A stretch of DNA of 44,384 bases. It comes from Frankiales bacterium (lineage in GTDB: Bacteria; Actinomycetota; Actinomycetes; Mycobacteriales; SCTD01). The translations under genes were made by a program, and so were the position numbers. The DNA is taken from assembly GCA_025465135.1 (NCBI GenBank), contig JAODNA010000037.1, positions 1 to 44,384 of the forward strand, in the 5' to 3' direction. The notes beneath the pieces were generated by a model. The model had not been told where the DNA came from. It searched no databases and was given only the letters and a program-made list of their open reading frames with translations. Shown piece after piece: positions 26,130 to 33,967 of the stretch; position 1 is the first letter of the stretch, and every line of letters begins with the position of its first letter.

Positions 26130-26881
26130 TCGTTCAGGAAGTCGCTGATCAGCGCCCGCAGGCGGGACCGCTCCCGGATCATGACGCCGGGGCGCTCGAA
26201 GACGGTCAGGCGGGCCTTGGGCAGTACGGCGGCCAGGTCGCGCGCGACCTGTGCCGGGTGGAGGGGGTCTCCCTCCTGTGCGAGCACCAGCACGTCCGCA
26301 GCGACGGCGGCGAGCGACGACCTGTCGTCGACCGGCGTGACCGGGGGCAGTGACGCGACGGCCGTCGGGATGCCGGGCGAGCTCAGCAGGAAGCGCGCGC
26401 GATCCTTGATGTAGCCCGCTGCCCCGGGTCGCAGCTCCGGGGGGAGCTCGCCCTCGACGAAGTCACGCACGCCGTCCTCGTCCCGGTTGTGGATCGCATC
26501 GACGAGGACAGCGAACCGGCGTACGGCGTCGTCGGTCCTCGGCCGGTCGATCGCGCCCGGAAGGAACAGCACGACCTTCTCGAACCGGGCCGGGTGCCGC
26601 GACAGGACCGACAGGATCGCGCCGGCGCCCATCGAGACACCGAGCGCACGGGTCGCGTCGTGGTGGTCGGCGACGGTCAGCAGGTCGTCGCCGAGGTCGC
26701 GGTAGGTGAACGGCTCCGGCACGTCCCCGGCGTGTGCGCGCGCGGCGTAGAAGACCCGCGTGCCGGTGATCCCGCTCAGGAGCGGACGGGTCTCCGCGAC
26801 GGAGGCGCCGAGGCCGTGCGCCGCGACCGTGACGGGCTGTCCGGAGCCGGTGACCGTCGCGGCGAGGGCGGCTAGCCCCAC
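26126..26881 (-). CDS. Alpha/beta-fold hydrolase
   Basis: The 251-residue protein has an oxyanion strand VTVAAHGLGASVAETRPLL, nucleophile elbow ALGVSMGAGAIL (GxSxG), ADVLVLAQEGDPLHPAQVA with the acid Asp, and a C-terminal part where the usual His is not obvious (LTVFERPGVMIRERSRLRALISDFL). Loss of the His would be odd, so activity is uncertain. GTG 26881 lies within the end of the DUF2516 gene (10-bp overlap). An in-frame extension to 27187 is the out-of-frame shadow of DUF2516. The substrate is unknown. Confidence 0.75.
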   Translation of the reverse strand: MGLAALAATVTGSGQPVTVAAHGLGASVAETRPLLSGITGTRVFYAARAHAGDVPEPFTYRDLGDDLLTVADHHDATRALGVSMGAGAILSVLSRHPARFEKVVLFLPGAIDRPRTDDAVRRFAVLVDAIHNRDEDGVRDFVEGELPPELRPGAAGYIKDRARFLLSSPGIPTAVASLPPVTPVDDRSSLAAVAADVLVLAQEGDPLHPAQVARDLAAVLPKARLTVFERPGVMIRERSRLRALISDFLND

Positions 26882-27165
26882 GGTCCGCCCGGCCGCATGC
26901 CGCGCACCGCCGGCCGGACGTCGACGAGGTAGACGATTGCGGCGACCGCGATGATGAAGCCGAAGAAGCCGAGGATCCCGCCGAGCCCGATCAGCGACAC
27001 CAGCAGGCAGCCGCCAAGGATGGCGAGCCAGATCTGCTTGGTCTGCTTGCCGGCCGCGACGAACGCGGCGGCGGGACGGGTGGCGGCGTCGATCAGCGCC
27101 CAGGCCACCAGGACGAGGAGACCGAGATCGAGCAGGCCCACGAGGCCGCCGGCGAGGGAGAACAT
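26872..27165 (-). CDS. DUF2516 family membrane protein
   Basis: The 97-residue protein has three hydrophobic helices (LVGLLDLGLLVLVAWALIDAA, IWLAILGGCLLVSLIGLGGILGFFGFIIAVAAIVYLV) and the family pattern RPAAAFVAAGKQTKQIWLAILG, ending YLVDVRPAVRGM. It corresponds to mycobacterial Rv0476, which likewise follows hbhA. No function is known. A terminator lies upstream (27186-27219), so it probably has its own promoter together with the hydrolase, which it overlaps. Confidence 0.82.
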   Translation of the reverse strand: MFSLAGGLVGLLDLGLLVLVAWALIDAATRPAAAFVAAGKQTKQIWLAILGGCLLVSLIGLGGILGFFGFIIAVAAIVYLVDVRPAVRGMRPGGPWG

Positions 27166-27185
27166 GACAAGACCGTAGAACGCGC

Positions 27186-27219
27186 ACGACCCCCGGGCCG
27201 CGAGGGCACCGGGGGTCGT
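27186..27219 (-). terminator. Hairpin terminator after the XRE-hbhA unit
   Basis: ACGACCCCCGG (27186-27196) pairs perfectly with CCGGGGGTCGT (27209-27219) around a 12-nt loop. It begins 20 bp past the hbhA-like stop on the minus strand. Confidence 0.8.
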
Positions 27220-27238
27220 ACGTGCTTGGGGGTTCGAG

Positions 27239-27721
27239 CTAGCCGATCTTGGTGGCGGCGTCCTCGACGGCCTTCTCGCCGGCCTTGACGGACTTCTTCG
27301 CGGCGGTCGCGGCGGCCTCGGCCTTGCGCACGGCCTCCTTGCCCTCGGCGAGGGCGGCCTCGGTGGCCGGCTGACGACGGATCGCCTTGACGAGACGCTC
27401 GCCGCGGACGGTCAGCTTGGAGTAGACGTCGGTGGCCTTCTCGCCGGCCTTCTCGACGTTGGCGCGAACCGTGACGGGGAGGGCGGTGACCTGGGCCGGG
27501 ACCTCGGCGAGCAGGGCCTGGGCCTTCTTCGTGACGTTGGTCGTCGCGACGGTGAGCTCGGCCGGGATCTCCTTGGCGCGCTCGATCGCGAGGTCGGCGA
27601 CACCGACGTAGGCGAACAGCGGCTTCTTGGCCTGCGCGGCGTCGAAGGTCGGGAGGTTCTTGAGGGTGAAGCGACCGGTGACGGTGTTGCCGGTCTTCTT
27701 GACGTCAGTGGTGACGGTCAT
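27239..27721 (-). CDS. hbhA: Heparin-binding haemagglutinin-like protein
   Basis: The 160-residue protein has the HBHA pattern: KKPLFAYVGVADLAIERAKE, a long Ala/Val-rich coiled-coil-like middle (ELTVATTNVTKKAQALLAEVP) and a Lys/Ala-rich end (EAVRKAEAAATAAKKSVKAGEKAVEDAATKIG). Mycobacterial HBHA (Rv0475) is a surface adhesin and also takes part in lipid-body handling; its Lys-rich tail binds glycosaminoglycans. The tail here is shorter and less repetitive, so adhesion is not certain. ATG 27721 shares ATGA with the XRE regulator stop. The order XRE-hbhA-DUF2516 equals Rv0474-Rv0476. Confidence 0.8.
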   Translation of the reverse strand: MTVTTDVKKTGNTVTGRFTLKNLPTFDAAQAKKPLFAYVGVADLAIERAKEIPAELTVATTNVTKKAQALLAEVPAQVTALPVTVRANVEKAGEKATDVYSKLTVRGERLVKAIRRQPATEAALAEGKEAVRKAEAAATAAKKSVKAGEKAVEDAATKIG

Positions 27722-28221
27722 GCGGTGCCTCCTGAGGCGGTCGTCTTCCTGGTAGCGGTCCGCTTCGCGGGCGCCTTGGCTGGGGGGGTCTTGAGGGGAG
27801 CGGGCTTGGTCGCGAGGGGCTCGGTGGCACCGGCCGCGGGCGATCCGGCAGCAGCCGTGCTCGTGGCCGTCGATGGTGCGTCCGCGTTCTCCTTGCGGAA
27901 GCTCTCGTAGATCTCGAGCAGCACCTGCTTCTGCCGCTCGTTCAGCGCCTCGTCGGCGAGAACGGCGTCGGCGACGAGGCCGCTGCCCTCCCGCTGCTCG
28001 AGGATGCCGGCCTGCACGTAGAGCGCCTCGGCGGAGATGCGCAGCGCCTTTGCGATCTGCTGCAGGATCTCCGCACTCGGCTTGCGCAGCCCGCGCTCGA
28101 TCTGGCTGAGGTAGGGGTTGCTGACACCGGCGAGCTTGGCCAGCTGGCGCAGCGAGACGTTGCTGTCGCGGCGCTGGGTGCGGATGTAGTCACCGAGGTG
28201 GCGAACGTCGATCCCTGCCAT
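27718..28221 (-). CDS. XRE-family transcriptional regulator
   Basis: The 167-residue protein has an N-terminal Cro/CI helix-turn-helix (about 9-65): LGDYIRTQRRDSNVSLRQLAKLAGVSNPYLSQIERGLRKPS, then EILQQIAKALRISAEALY. A middle helix LNERQKQVLLEIYESFRKEN precedes a disordered Pro/Ala/Thr/Lys tail. ATG 28221 has GGAGG 4 to 5 nt before it, the strongest ribosome site nearby. The promoter upstream has two identical 8-bp palindromes 22 bp apart, which fits self-regulation by a dimeric regulator. The homologue is mycobacterial Rv0474. Confidence 0.87.
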   Translation of the reverse strand: MAGIDVRHLGDYIRTQRRDSNVSLRQLAKLAGVSNPYLSQIERGLRKPSAEILQQIAKALRISAEALYVQAGILEQREGSGLVADAVLADEALNERQKQVLLEIYESFRKENADAPSTATSTAAAGSPAAGATEPLATKPAPLKTPPAKAPAKRTATRKTTASGGTA

Positions 28222-28261
28222 GGTGACCTCCCTCCGCGCCCTGTCGTTGCTGACAACAACG

Positions 28262-28305
28262 AACCTACGGGAGGGTGCTAGCAGTTGCAAGCAGTCCTGC
28301 TAGCA
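28262..28305 (-). promoter_or_regulatory. Promoter of the XRE-hbhA operon with paired TGCTAGCA operators
   Basis: On the minus strand a -35 TTGCAA (28290-28285) and -10 TAGGTT (28267-28262) stand 17 bp apart. A perfect TGCTAGCA palindrome fills the spacer at 28276-28283, and an identical one lies upstream at 28298-28305, 22 bp away (two helical turns). A bound dimer pair would cover the promoter. TGCTAGCA was not seen elsewhere in the window. Confidence 0.7.
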
Positions 28306-28322
28306 GGGTCTGGTGAGGCTCG

Positions 28323-28514
28323 TCACACGGCGTTCCGGTCGGCCTGCGGCAGCACGTTGTCGGGTGCCTGCCGCGGCAGCGGGACGACCCGGCCGGCCAG
28401 CAGAGCCCGCAGCTGGTCGTCCTGGTGGCCGACGGCGCGCTCGTGCCACCAGCGGCGCATGGCCGCCAGCGAGACGCCGCCCCACAGGGACAGCAGCACC
28501 AGGATCGTCCTCAC
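28323..28514 (-). CDS. Possible 63-residue membrane-tethered peptide
   Basis: A GTG at 28514 opens a 63-codon frame that starts RTILVLLSLWGGVSLAAM, a plausible single N-terminal membrane helix. It continues as RRWWHERAVGHQDDQLRALLAGRVVPLPRQ. There is no good ribosome site. The frame lies in an otherwise gene-free 300-bp stretch between the XRE promoter and the Asp-box gene. It may be a real small protein or chance. Confidence 0.35.
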   Translation of the reverse strand: MRTILVLLSLWGGVSLAAMRRWWHERAVGHQDDQLRALLAGRVVPLPRQAPDNVLPQADRNAV

Positions 28515-28565
28515 GGAGCGAGGATCGGCATCCGTGCGGCACGTTCTGTTGCTGCACCCGGGTGA

Positions 28566-29933
28566 CTAGGAGTCGGACTGCGCGAACAGCCCGCGCCCGA
28601 CCGCCTGGTAGGCGACGGTGGCGTACTGCTCGGTCGAGCTGTCTGCCTTGGCGGCGTCGTCCAGGCAGTGCGTCTTCTCGGTGCAGCCGTCGGCGAAGCC
28701 GACGAAGACCCGGCCGTCACGCGTGACGCCCGCGTCCATGAAGTCCAGCAGGTTGCGAGCCGACGTTGCCGTAACACCGCTGTCGGAGATGCCGCCGCGC
28801 TGGACCGGGTCGGACGTGACCTGCGTGGTGGTCCACGAGACACCGTTGTCGTACGTCGTCGCGACGAAGAGGTTCCAGAGCGCGTCCTTGTCGTCGTACA
28901 CCGAGACGCCCTCGGTGGGCACGTGTCGTGTCCCGAGGAAGGCGACGGCCGCGCGGCCGGGACCGCCCGCGACCATGGTGGCGAAGGAGGCTCCCGCGAG
29001 GGCGGGGCGAACCGACCCGGCGAGGTCGACCGGCTTGCCCCAGTGGGCCGCGCCGTCAGCCGAAACGGCGACCATCGGGTGGGCGTCGAGGTTCTGCGTC
29101 CACGCCTCGAAGACGGACCCGTCCGTCGTCACCGCAACCGACGGGTCGAAGCCGCGGTCGGGGGTGCCGACGCCGGGGATCACCCATGGTGACCAGTCGA
29201 GGCCGTTGTCGCGGCTCAGGAAGCCGCCGACCCCGTTGGACCCTCCTGCGGCGCAGTTCTTGCTCGGCACGTAGACCGTGCCGTCGGGCGCCACCTTCAC
29301 GTGGCCGAAGAGCCCGAAGCAGCCGGTGACAGTGACGCCCGGCGACCAGGTGCCGCCCCCGTCAGCGCTGCGCGAGCACTGGTTCAGGACGGGGTACTGC
29401 TGGCAGTAGTAGGCCGCAGTCGACCCCGCCGCGCCGAGCGGCGGCGGGCCGTGGAAGGGCCCGAGACCGACCGTCGGGTGATCGATCAGCCCGGTGCAGG
29501 GGATCGATGAGCTCCAGCTCTCGCCGTCATCCTGCGTGCGGGACATGAACGCGCAGGGCCCGTCGTCGCCGCCGGCCAGCGTGACACCCGTCGCGGGGTC
29601 CGTGGCCAGGATCGGGTCGAGGTTGAAGAGCGAGTACGGCGAGGACACGTCGGACCAGGTGATGCTCGGCGGCTGTGCGTGGTCATCGACGTGCAGCTTG
29701 TACGTCGCCGCCCCTGCCATGTAGAGCGCGTTGCCGCTCTTCCAGCTGATGCCGAGCGACGGCTCTCCGGCGGAGTCGGAGCTGGACAGGCTCTGTGGTG
29801 CGGCTGAGACGACAAAGCCCGGCGTACCGGAGCCGAAGGCAGGAGCAGCAGCCCCGGAGGGGGCGGCAGCGACCGCGGCCAGCAGCAGCCCGGCCAGCAG
29901 CGCGAAGCGGGCGCAGCGCGACGACCGGGGCAT
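28566..29933 (-). CDS. Secreted Asp-box beta-propeller (sialidase-like) protein
   Basis: The 455-residue protein has a signal peptide (CARFALLAGLLLAAVAAAPSGAAA). Five Asp-box turns are seen, of the type SxDxGxxW: SRTQDDGESW (131-140), SADGGGTW (189-196), SRDNGLDW (240-247), SADGAAHW (291-298) and TYDNGVSW further on. That spacing of about 50 residues per blade fits a six-bladed propeller of the sialidase/BNR type. I could not find the Arg triad and Tyr/Glu pair needed for sialidase, so a binding or other glycan role is possible. Several Cys probably form disulfides. It is divergent from the GH1 gene across 52 bp. Confidence 0.75.
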   Translation of the reverse strand: MPRSSRCARFALLAGLLLAAVAAAPSGAAAPAFGSGTPGFVVSAAPQSLSSSDSAGEPSLGISWKSGNALYMAGAATYKLHVDDHAQPPSITWSDVSSPYSLFNLDPILATDPATGVTLAGGDDGPCAFMSRTQDDGESWSSSIPCTGLIDHPTVGLGPFHGPPPLGAAGSTAAYYCQQYPVLNQCSRSADGGGTWSPGVTVTGCFGLFGHVKVAPDGTVYVPSKNCAAGGSNGVGGFLSRDNGLDWSPWVIPGVGTPDRGFDPSVAVTTDGSVFEAWTQNLDAHPMVAVSADGAAHWGKPVDLAGSVRPALAGASFATMVAGGPGRAAVAFLGTRHVPTEGVSVYDDKDALWNLFVATTYDNGVSWTTTQVTSDPVQRGGISDSGVTATSARNLLDFMDAGVTRDGRVFVGFADGCTEKTHCLDDAAKADSSTEQYATVAYQAVGRGLFAQSDS

Positions 29934-29973
29934 GCGCGGGAAGGTTCGCCGCGACGGGCTCTTCTCCTGCTCC

Positions 29974-29979
29974 TAGGCT
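29974..29979 (+). promoter_or_regulatory. -10-like element of the GH1 gene (possible leaderless start)
   Basis: TAGGCT ends 6 bp before GTG 29986, which has no ribosome site; transcription would begin at or next to the start codon. No LacI-type operator is seen here, unlike the transporter promoters. Confidence 0.4.
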
Positions 29980-29985
29980 CGCAGC

Positions 29986-31353
29986 GTGAGCACCCTGCGG
30001 GACCTGGACGGCTCGGACCTCGTCCTGGGGGTGGCCACCGCGTCGTTCCAGATCGAGGGGGCGACGTCGGCCGACGGACGCGGCCCGTCCATCTGGGACA
30101 CGCTCTGCCGACGGCCCGGGGCCATCAAGGACGGGTCCGACGGCAGCACCGCGTGCGGTTCCTACGACCGGGTCGACGAGGACCTCGACCTCATCCGTGA
30201 CCTGGGCGTCGAGGCCTACCGCTTCTCGATCGCCTGGCCGCGCGTGCAGCCGGACGGTCGCGGGGAGGCGAACGCGGCCGGGCTGGACCACTACGAGCGC
30301 GTGGTCGACGGCTGTCTCGCGCGCGGGATCGTCCCGCTGCCGACGCTGTACCACTGGGACCTGCCGCAGCCGCTCGAGGACGACGGCGGCTGGCCGGCCC
30401 GCGCGACAGCACAACGCCTCGCCGACTACGCGGGCATCGTCGCCCGGCGTCTCGGTGACCGGGTCACGTGGTGGTCGACGCTCAACGAGCCGTGGTGCAG
30501 CGCCTTCCTCGGCTACGCCGCCGGCATCCACGCACCCGGCCGTCAGGAACCGGCCGCTGCCTTCGCCGCCGCCCACCACCTGCTGCTCGGGCACGCACTG
30601 GCGGCAGAGGCCGTCAGGGCAGCGGCCCCCGCGGCCTCGGTCGGGATCGTGCTCAACCTCGCGCCGGTGTGGCCCGAGGAGGACGCCGCCCGCGAGGCGG
30701 CCGACTACGTGGACGCCATCCAGAACCGGCTGTGGCTGGACGCGCTGGTGGACGGCAGCTACCCGGCCATCCTGCCGGCGCTGCACGATCCCGCGCTCGT
30801 CCGGGACGGCGACCTCGCCGCCATCGCCGGCAGCGCAGCCTGGCTCGGCATCAACTACTACACCCCCTTCCGGATCGGTCCGGCCGGCGAAGGAGCCGGA
30901 TCCGAGCGCGTGCAGTCGCCGCGCGCCTACCCCGGCGCCCCCTCGCTGCGCTTCCTGCCACGCGAGCCCGTCACGGAGATGGGCTGGGAGGTCGACGCGA
31001 GCGGCCTGGAGGAGGTGCTGCTCACCACGTCACGACGCGCGCCCGGCCTGCCGCTCATGGTCACGGAGAACGGCTCGGCGTACGCCGACGCAACGCGCTC
31101 GGCCGACGGCTCGGCCGAGGACGACGACCGGATCGCCTACCTCCGCGACCACCTCGCGGCGACGCGCCGAGCCCGCGACGCCGGCGCCGACGTACGCGCC
31201 TACATCGCCTGGACCCTGCTGGACAACTTCGAGTGGGCCGAGGGGTACACGAAGAAGTTCGGCCTCGTCGAGGTCGAGGCCGGCACCTTGCGACGCATCC
31301 CGAAGGCGTCGTACCGCTACTACGCCGGCCTCGCCGGACGGGCGAAGCGATAG
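29986..31353 (+). CDS. GH1 family beta-glucosidase
   Basis: The 455-residue cytosolic enzyme is a glycoside hydrolase family 1 (beta/alpha)8 barrel. LGVATASFQIEGATSADGRGPSIWDT opens it. The acid/base is Glu168 in STLNEPW, and the nucleophile Glu361 in MVTENGSAYAD. WTLLDNFEWAEGYTKKFGL near the end forms the sugar-binding pocket. It would cut beta-glucosides or beta-galactosides brought in by the ABC importer encoded on the opposite strand downstream. The stop TAG overlaps the ATA that is the only plausible beginning of the next gene. Confidence 0.92.
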   Translation: MSTLRDLDGSDLVLGVATASFQIEGATSADGRGPSIWDTLCRRPGAIKDGSDGSTACGSYDRVDEDLDLIRDLGVEAYRFSIAWPRVQPDGRGEANAAGLDHYERVVDGCLARGIVPLPTLYHWDLPQPLEDDGGWPARATAQRLADYAGIVARRLGDRVTWWSTLNEPWCSAFLGYAAGIHAPGRQEPAAAFAAAHHLLLGHALAAEAVRAAAPAASVGIVLNLAPVWPEEDAAREAADYVDAIQNRLWLDALVDGSYPAILPALHDPALVRDGDLAAIAGSAAWLGINYYTPFRIGPAGEGAGSERVQSPRAYPGAPSLRFLPREPVTEMGWEVDASGLEEVLLTTSRRAPGLPLMVTENGSAYADATRSADGSAEDDDRIAYLRDHLAATRRARDAGADVRAYIAWTLLDNFEWAEGYTKKFGLVEVEAGTLRRIPKASYRYYAGLAGRAKR

Positions 31354-31928
31354 CCGCCGACGAGATCGGTTCGGGGGCCCAGCGGACGCGTCGGCGCGCA
31401 CCGGCGCTGGTCGTCGTCCTCGCCCTCGTCCTCGGCGCCTGCCTCGTGGCGGGCAACTCGGTCAGCGAGCACCGGGAGCTGGATCGGCTGATCGCGCGTG
31501 TGCACGACGCGCAGGAGGCCATCGCCTACAGCGACCACCGCGTCGCCGCGATGGTCGACTACACCCGGCCGCTGCTGTTCGGGGCATCGGTGCCGGCCCG
31601 GGTCCGGGCCGGTCTGCAGCAGCTCGTCGCCGACGCGGCCGCTGGTCAGGTCGACGGCCTGCAACAGGTGCGCGACCGGGCCGACGCCGTCCGGGTGCTG
31701 CCCTGGCACCGCGCGCTGGGGCGCGCCAAGGTGGAGCTGGTGCGCTACCTCGGCGCGCGGGTCTCCTACCTGCGGTCGGTGGCTGCCGACACCCGGACGT
31801 TGTACGTCGAGCACCCCGAGCTCGTCGCGCTTCTCGGGATCGTGCGTGAGGCGTTCGAGAAAGCGGGCGGGCCGGCGCAGCGGCACCGCGTCGACGTCGC
31901 GTTCGCCGGGGGCACACACCCCGCGTGA
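31350..31928 (+). CDS. Membrane-anchored helical protein, start codon unclear
   Basis: The frame reads RTRRRAPALVVVLALVLGACLVAGNSVSEHRELDRLIARVHDAQEAI (broken here as one hydrophobic helix preceded by Arg-rich sequence). A mostly helical outside part of about 150 residues follows, ending RHRVDVAFAGGTHPA. Third-position GC supports coding. No ATG, GTG or TTG lies in frame between the GH1 C terminus and the membrane helix. The candidate start is ATA 31350 within ATAG overlapping the GH1 stop, or a CTG inside the helix. A frameshift or sequence error is possible. Coordinates use the ATA. Function unknown; possibly envelope-associated. Confidence 0.6.
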   Translation: MAADEIGSGAQRTRRRAPALVVVLALVLGACLVAGNSVSEHRELDRLIARVHDAQEAIAYSDHRVAAMVDYTRPLLFGASVPARVRAGLQQLVADAAAGQVDGLQQVRDRADAVRVLPWHRALGRAKVELVRYLGARVSYLRSVAADTRTLYVEHPELVALLGIVREAFEKAGGPAQRHRVDVAFAGGTHPA

Positions 31929-31938
31929 CGTGGGCGCG

Positions 31939-32862
31939 TCAGCCCTTCAGGCCACCCGCGAGCAGACCGCGCACGAAGAAGCGCTGCAGCGACAGGAACA
32001 CGAGCACGGGGATCACCATCGAGATGAAGGCACCCGCGGACAGCAGCTGCCATGCGGTGCCCTGCGTGCCGCTCAGGTTGGCCAGCGCGACGGTCAGCGG
32101 AGCCACGTCCGGAGTCCCGCCGGCGAAGGTCAGCGCCACGAGCAGGTCGTTCCACACCCACAGGAACTGGAAGATGCCGAACGCCGCCAGCGCCGGGGTG
32201 AGCAGTGGCATCAGCACCTTGAAGAAGATCTGCACATGCCCGGCGCCGTCCATGCGGGCGGCCTCCACCAGCTCGCGCGGGATCTCCTTCATGAAGTTGT
32301 GCAGCAAGAAGATCGCCAGCGGCAGGCCGAACATGGCGTGCGACAGCCAGATGGTCCAGAACGTGCCGGCCAGACCGGCCTTGACGTAGAGCGAGAGCAG
32401 CGGGATCAGGGTCACCTGGATGGGGACGATCTGCAGCGCGAAGACGCAGACGAACAGCAGGTTGCGGCCCTTGAACTCGATCCAGGCGAACGCGTAGGCC
32501 GCCAGCGACGCCAGAGCGATCGGGATGAGGACGGCGGGGATGGTGATGACGGCGGAGTTCACGAAGAAGGTGCCGAGACCGCCGCCGTTGGAGCTGAGTG
32601 CCTGGCGGTAGTTGTCCAACGTGAAGCTCGGGTGGGCGACGAAGTTCCACCAGCCGGAGTCGTCGATGGCCGCCTTGGGCCGGAACGACGTCACGAGCAG
32701 CCCGAACGTCGGCGCGGTCCAGAGGAATGCGAGGAGCACAGCCGCGAGCGATGCCCACGGCGAGGTCAGCCGCTTCTTGAGCTTGCCGCCTGCTGCGTCC
32801 AGCGCAGCGATGCTCGGCGTGCTCGTGACCGGCAGGACCGCATCACCCGTCGTCGCGCTCAT
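31939..32862 (-). CDS. Carbohydrate ABC transporter permease (MalG-type)
   Basis: The 307-residue protein has six predicted membrane helices and the EAA loop EIPRELVEAARMDGAGHVQIFFKVLMPLLTP, which docks with the ATPase. It ends RFFVRGLLAGGLKG, typical of MalG-type CUT1 subunits. ATG 32862 is preceded by a G-rich stretch; a longer in-frame start overlaps the MalF-type gene. It is the last gene of the binding protein-MalF-MalG unit. The stop is 10 bp from the convergent membrane-protein gene's stop. Confidence 0.92.
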   Translation of the reverse strand: MSATTGDAVLPVTSTPSIAALDAAGGKLKKRLTSPWASLAAVLLAFLWTAPTFGLLVTSFRPKAAIDDSGWWNFVAHPSFTLDNYRQALSSNGGGLGTFFVNSAVITIPAVLIPIALASLAAYAFAWIEFKGRNLLFVCVFALQIVPIQVTLIPLLSLYVKAGLAGTFWTIWLSHAMFGLPLAIFLLHNFMKEIPRELVEAARMDGAGHVQIFFKVLMPLLTPALAAFGIFQFLWVWNDLLVALTFAGGTPDVAPLTVALANLSGTQGTAWQLLSAGAFISMVIPVLVFLSLQRFFVRGLLAGGLKG

Positions 32863-32914
32863 CTGGGGCCCCCGACGCGTCGTGAGCGCAGCGAGCGACG
32901 TGGTGGGGATTTCG

Positions 32915-33883
32915 TCATCGTCCCTCCGAGGAACGCAGCTGGCGGACGTTGTAGGCGACGATCGGTACGACGAGGACGAACAGGAGCACCGCGAGTGCGG
33001 CACCCAGCCCCTGGTTGTTGGAGCGGAAGCTCTGGCTGTAGAACTCGTTGGCCACGACGCTGGTGTCGAACTGACCGCCCGTCATGGTGCGGACGATGTC
33101 GAACACCTTCAGGGTCCCGATGCCGATCGTCGTCAGGACGACGATGAGTGCCGGCCGGATGCTCGGGACCGTGACGTAGCGGAACATCCCCCAGGCGCGG
33201 ACACCGTCCAGCCGGGCGGCCTCGACGATGTCTTCGGGGATGGCCTTGATCGACGCCGAGAGCACGGTCATCGCAAACCCGGCCTGGATCCAGATCATCA
33301 CGATGATGAGGAACACCGTGTTCCACGGGGAGTTGATGAGGAACTGGTGCGGGCTGCCGCCGAGCTTGACGAGGATCTCGTTGAGCAGCCCGGTCTGCTT
33401 GATCCCCTGCTGGTCCGGGCGGAACTCGTAGACGAACTTCCAGATGATGCCCGCGCCGACGAACGAGATGGCCATCGGCAGGAAGATCAGCGCCTTCGCC
33501 AGCGCCTCGACGCGCGCCTTGTCGACGAGGATCGCGTAGAGCAGTCCTACTGCCGTCGCCACGAACGGCGTGATGACGACCCAGAGAACCGTGTTGCGCA
33601 GGACGGTGCGCTGGTCCGGGTCGCCGAAGATGGTGCGGTAGTTGTCGATGCCGATGAAGGCGTTGCCGGCCGCGTTGTAGAACGACTGGTAGATCGTCTT
33701 GAGGCCGGGGTAGACGAGCCCGACCGAGATCAGCGCCACGGTCGGAAGCAGGAACGCCGCGGCGACGACCCGGTCACCGCGCCGGCCCGAGAAGCGGCTG
33801 GCGATCGCCAGGATCACGCCGACGACGGCGATGAACAGGCCGATCGCCTCGAACATGGTGAGGAACTTGTGCGCGGTGCTCAC
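32915..33883 (-). CDS. Carbohydrate ABC transporter permease (MalF-type)
   Basis: The 322-residue protein has an N-terminal helix, then the six-helix permease core. VAAAFLLPTVALISVGLVYPGLKTIYQSF is the usual start of the core, and the EAA loop is AIPEDIVEAARLDGVRAWGMFRYVTVPSIRPAL. GTG 33883 follows GGAAGGG. A very stable hairpin lies between the binding-protein gene and this one. Together with the MalG-type subunit it would form the pore for oligosaccharide or glucoside uptake. Confidence 0.92.
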   Translation of the reverse strand: MSTAHKFLTMFEAIGLFIAVVGVILAIASRFSGRRGDRVVAAAFLLPTVALISVGLVYPGLKTIYQSFYNAAGNAFIGIDNYRTIFGDPDQRTVLRNTVLWVVITPFVATAVGLLYAILVDKARVEALAKALIFLPMAISFVGAGIIWKFVYEFRPDQQGIKQTGLLNEILVKLGGSPHQFLINSPWNTVFLIIVMIWIQAGFAMTVLSASIKAIPEDIVEAARLDGVRAWGMFRYVTVPSIRPALIVVLTTIGIGTLKVFDIVRTMTGGQFDTSVVANEFYSQSFRSNNQGLGAALAVLLFVLVVPIVAYNVRQLRSSEGR

Positions 33884-33911
33884 GCCGACACCCTTCCGCA
33901 GATCCTGGGAA

Positions 33912-33945
33912 GGGGCCAGGCGCGCCGGCCGGCGCGCCTGACCCC
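33912..33945 (-). terminator. Intercistronic hairpin between binding protein and permease genes
   Basis: Arms 33912-33928 and 33929-33945 are complementary over 17 bp with one mismatch (GGGGxCAGGCGCGCC with GGCGCGCCTGxCCCC). As in malE-malF and other importers, this can end most transcripts or protect the upstream mRNA, giving more binding protein than permease. Confidence 0.75.
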
Positions 33946-33967
33946 TCCGTCGGTCAGCCTGCTCGCT

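Noticed and set aside
29934-31353. Long second-frame plus-strand reading frames over the GH1 gene
   Set aside because: They consist of Arg/Pro/Ser-rich shadow sequence. Only the GH1 frame has family motifs; the tail after 31350 is a separate gene.
32873-32905. GCGTCGTGAGCG near the MalF-MalG joint matches 12 nt of the repeat core
   Set aside because: It lacks both complementary ends and the rest of the unit, so it is probably chance in GC-rich DNA.
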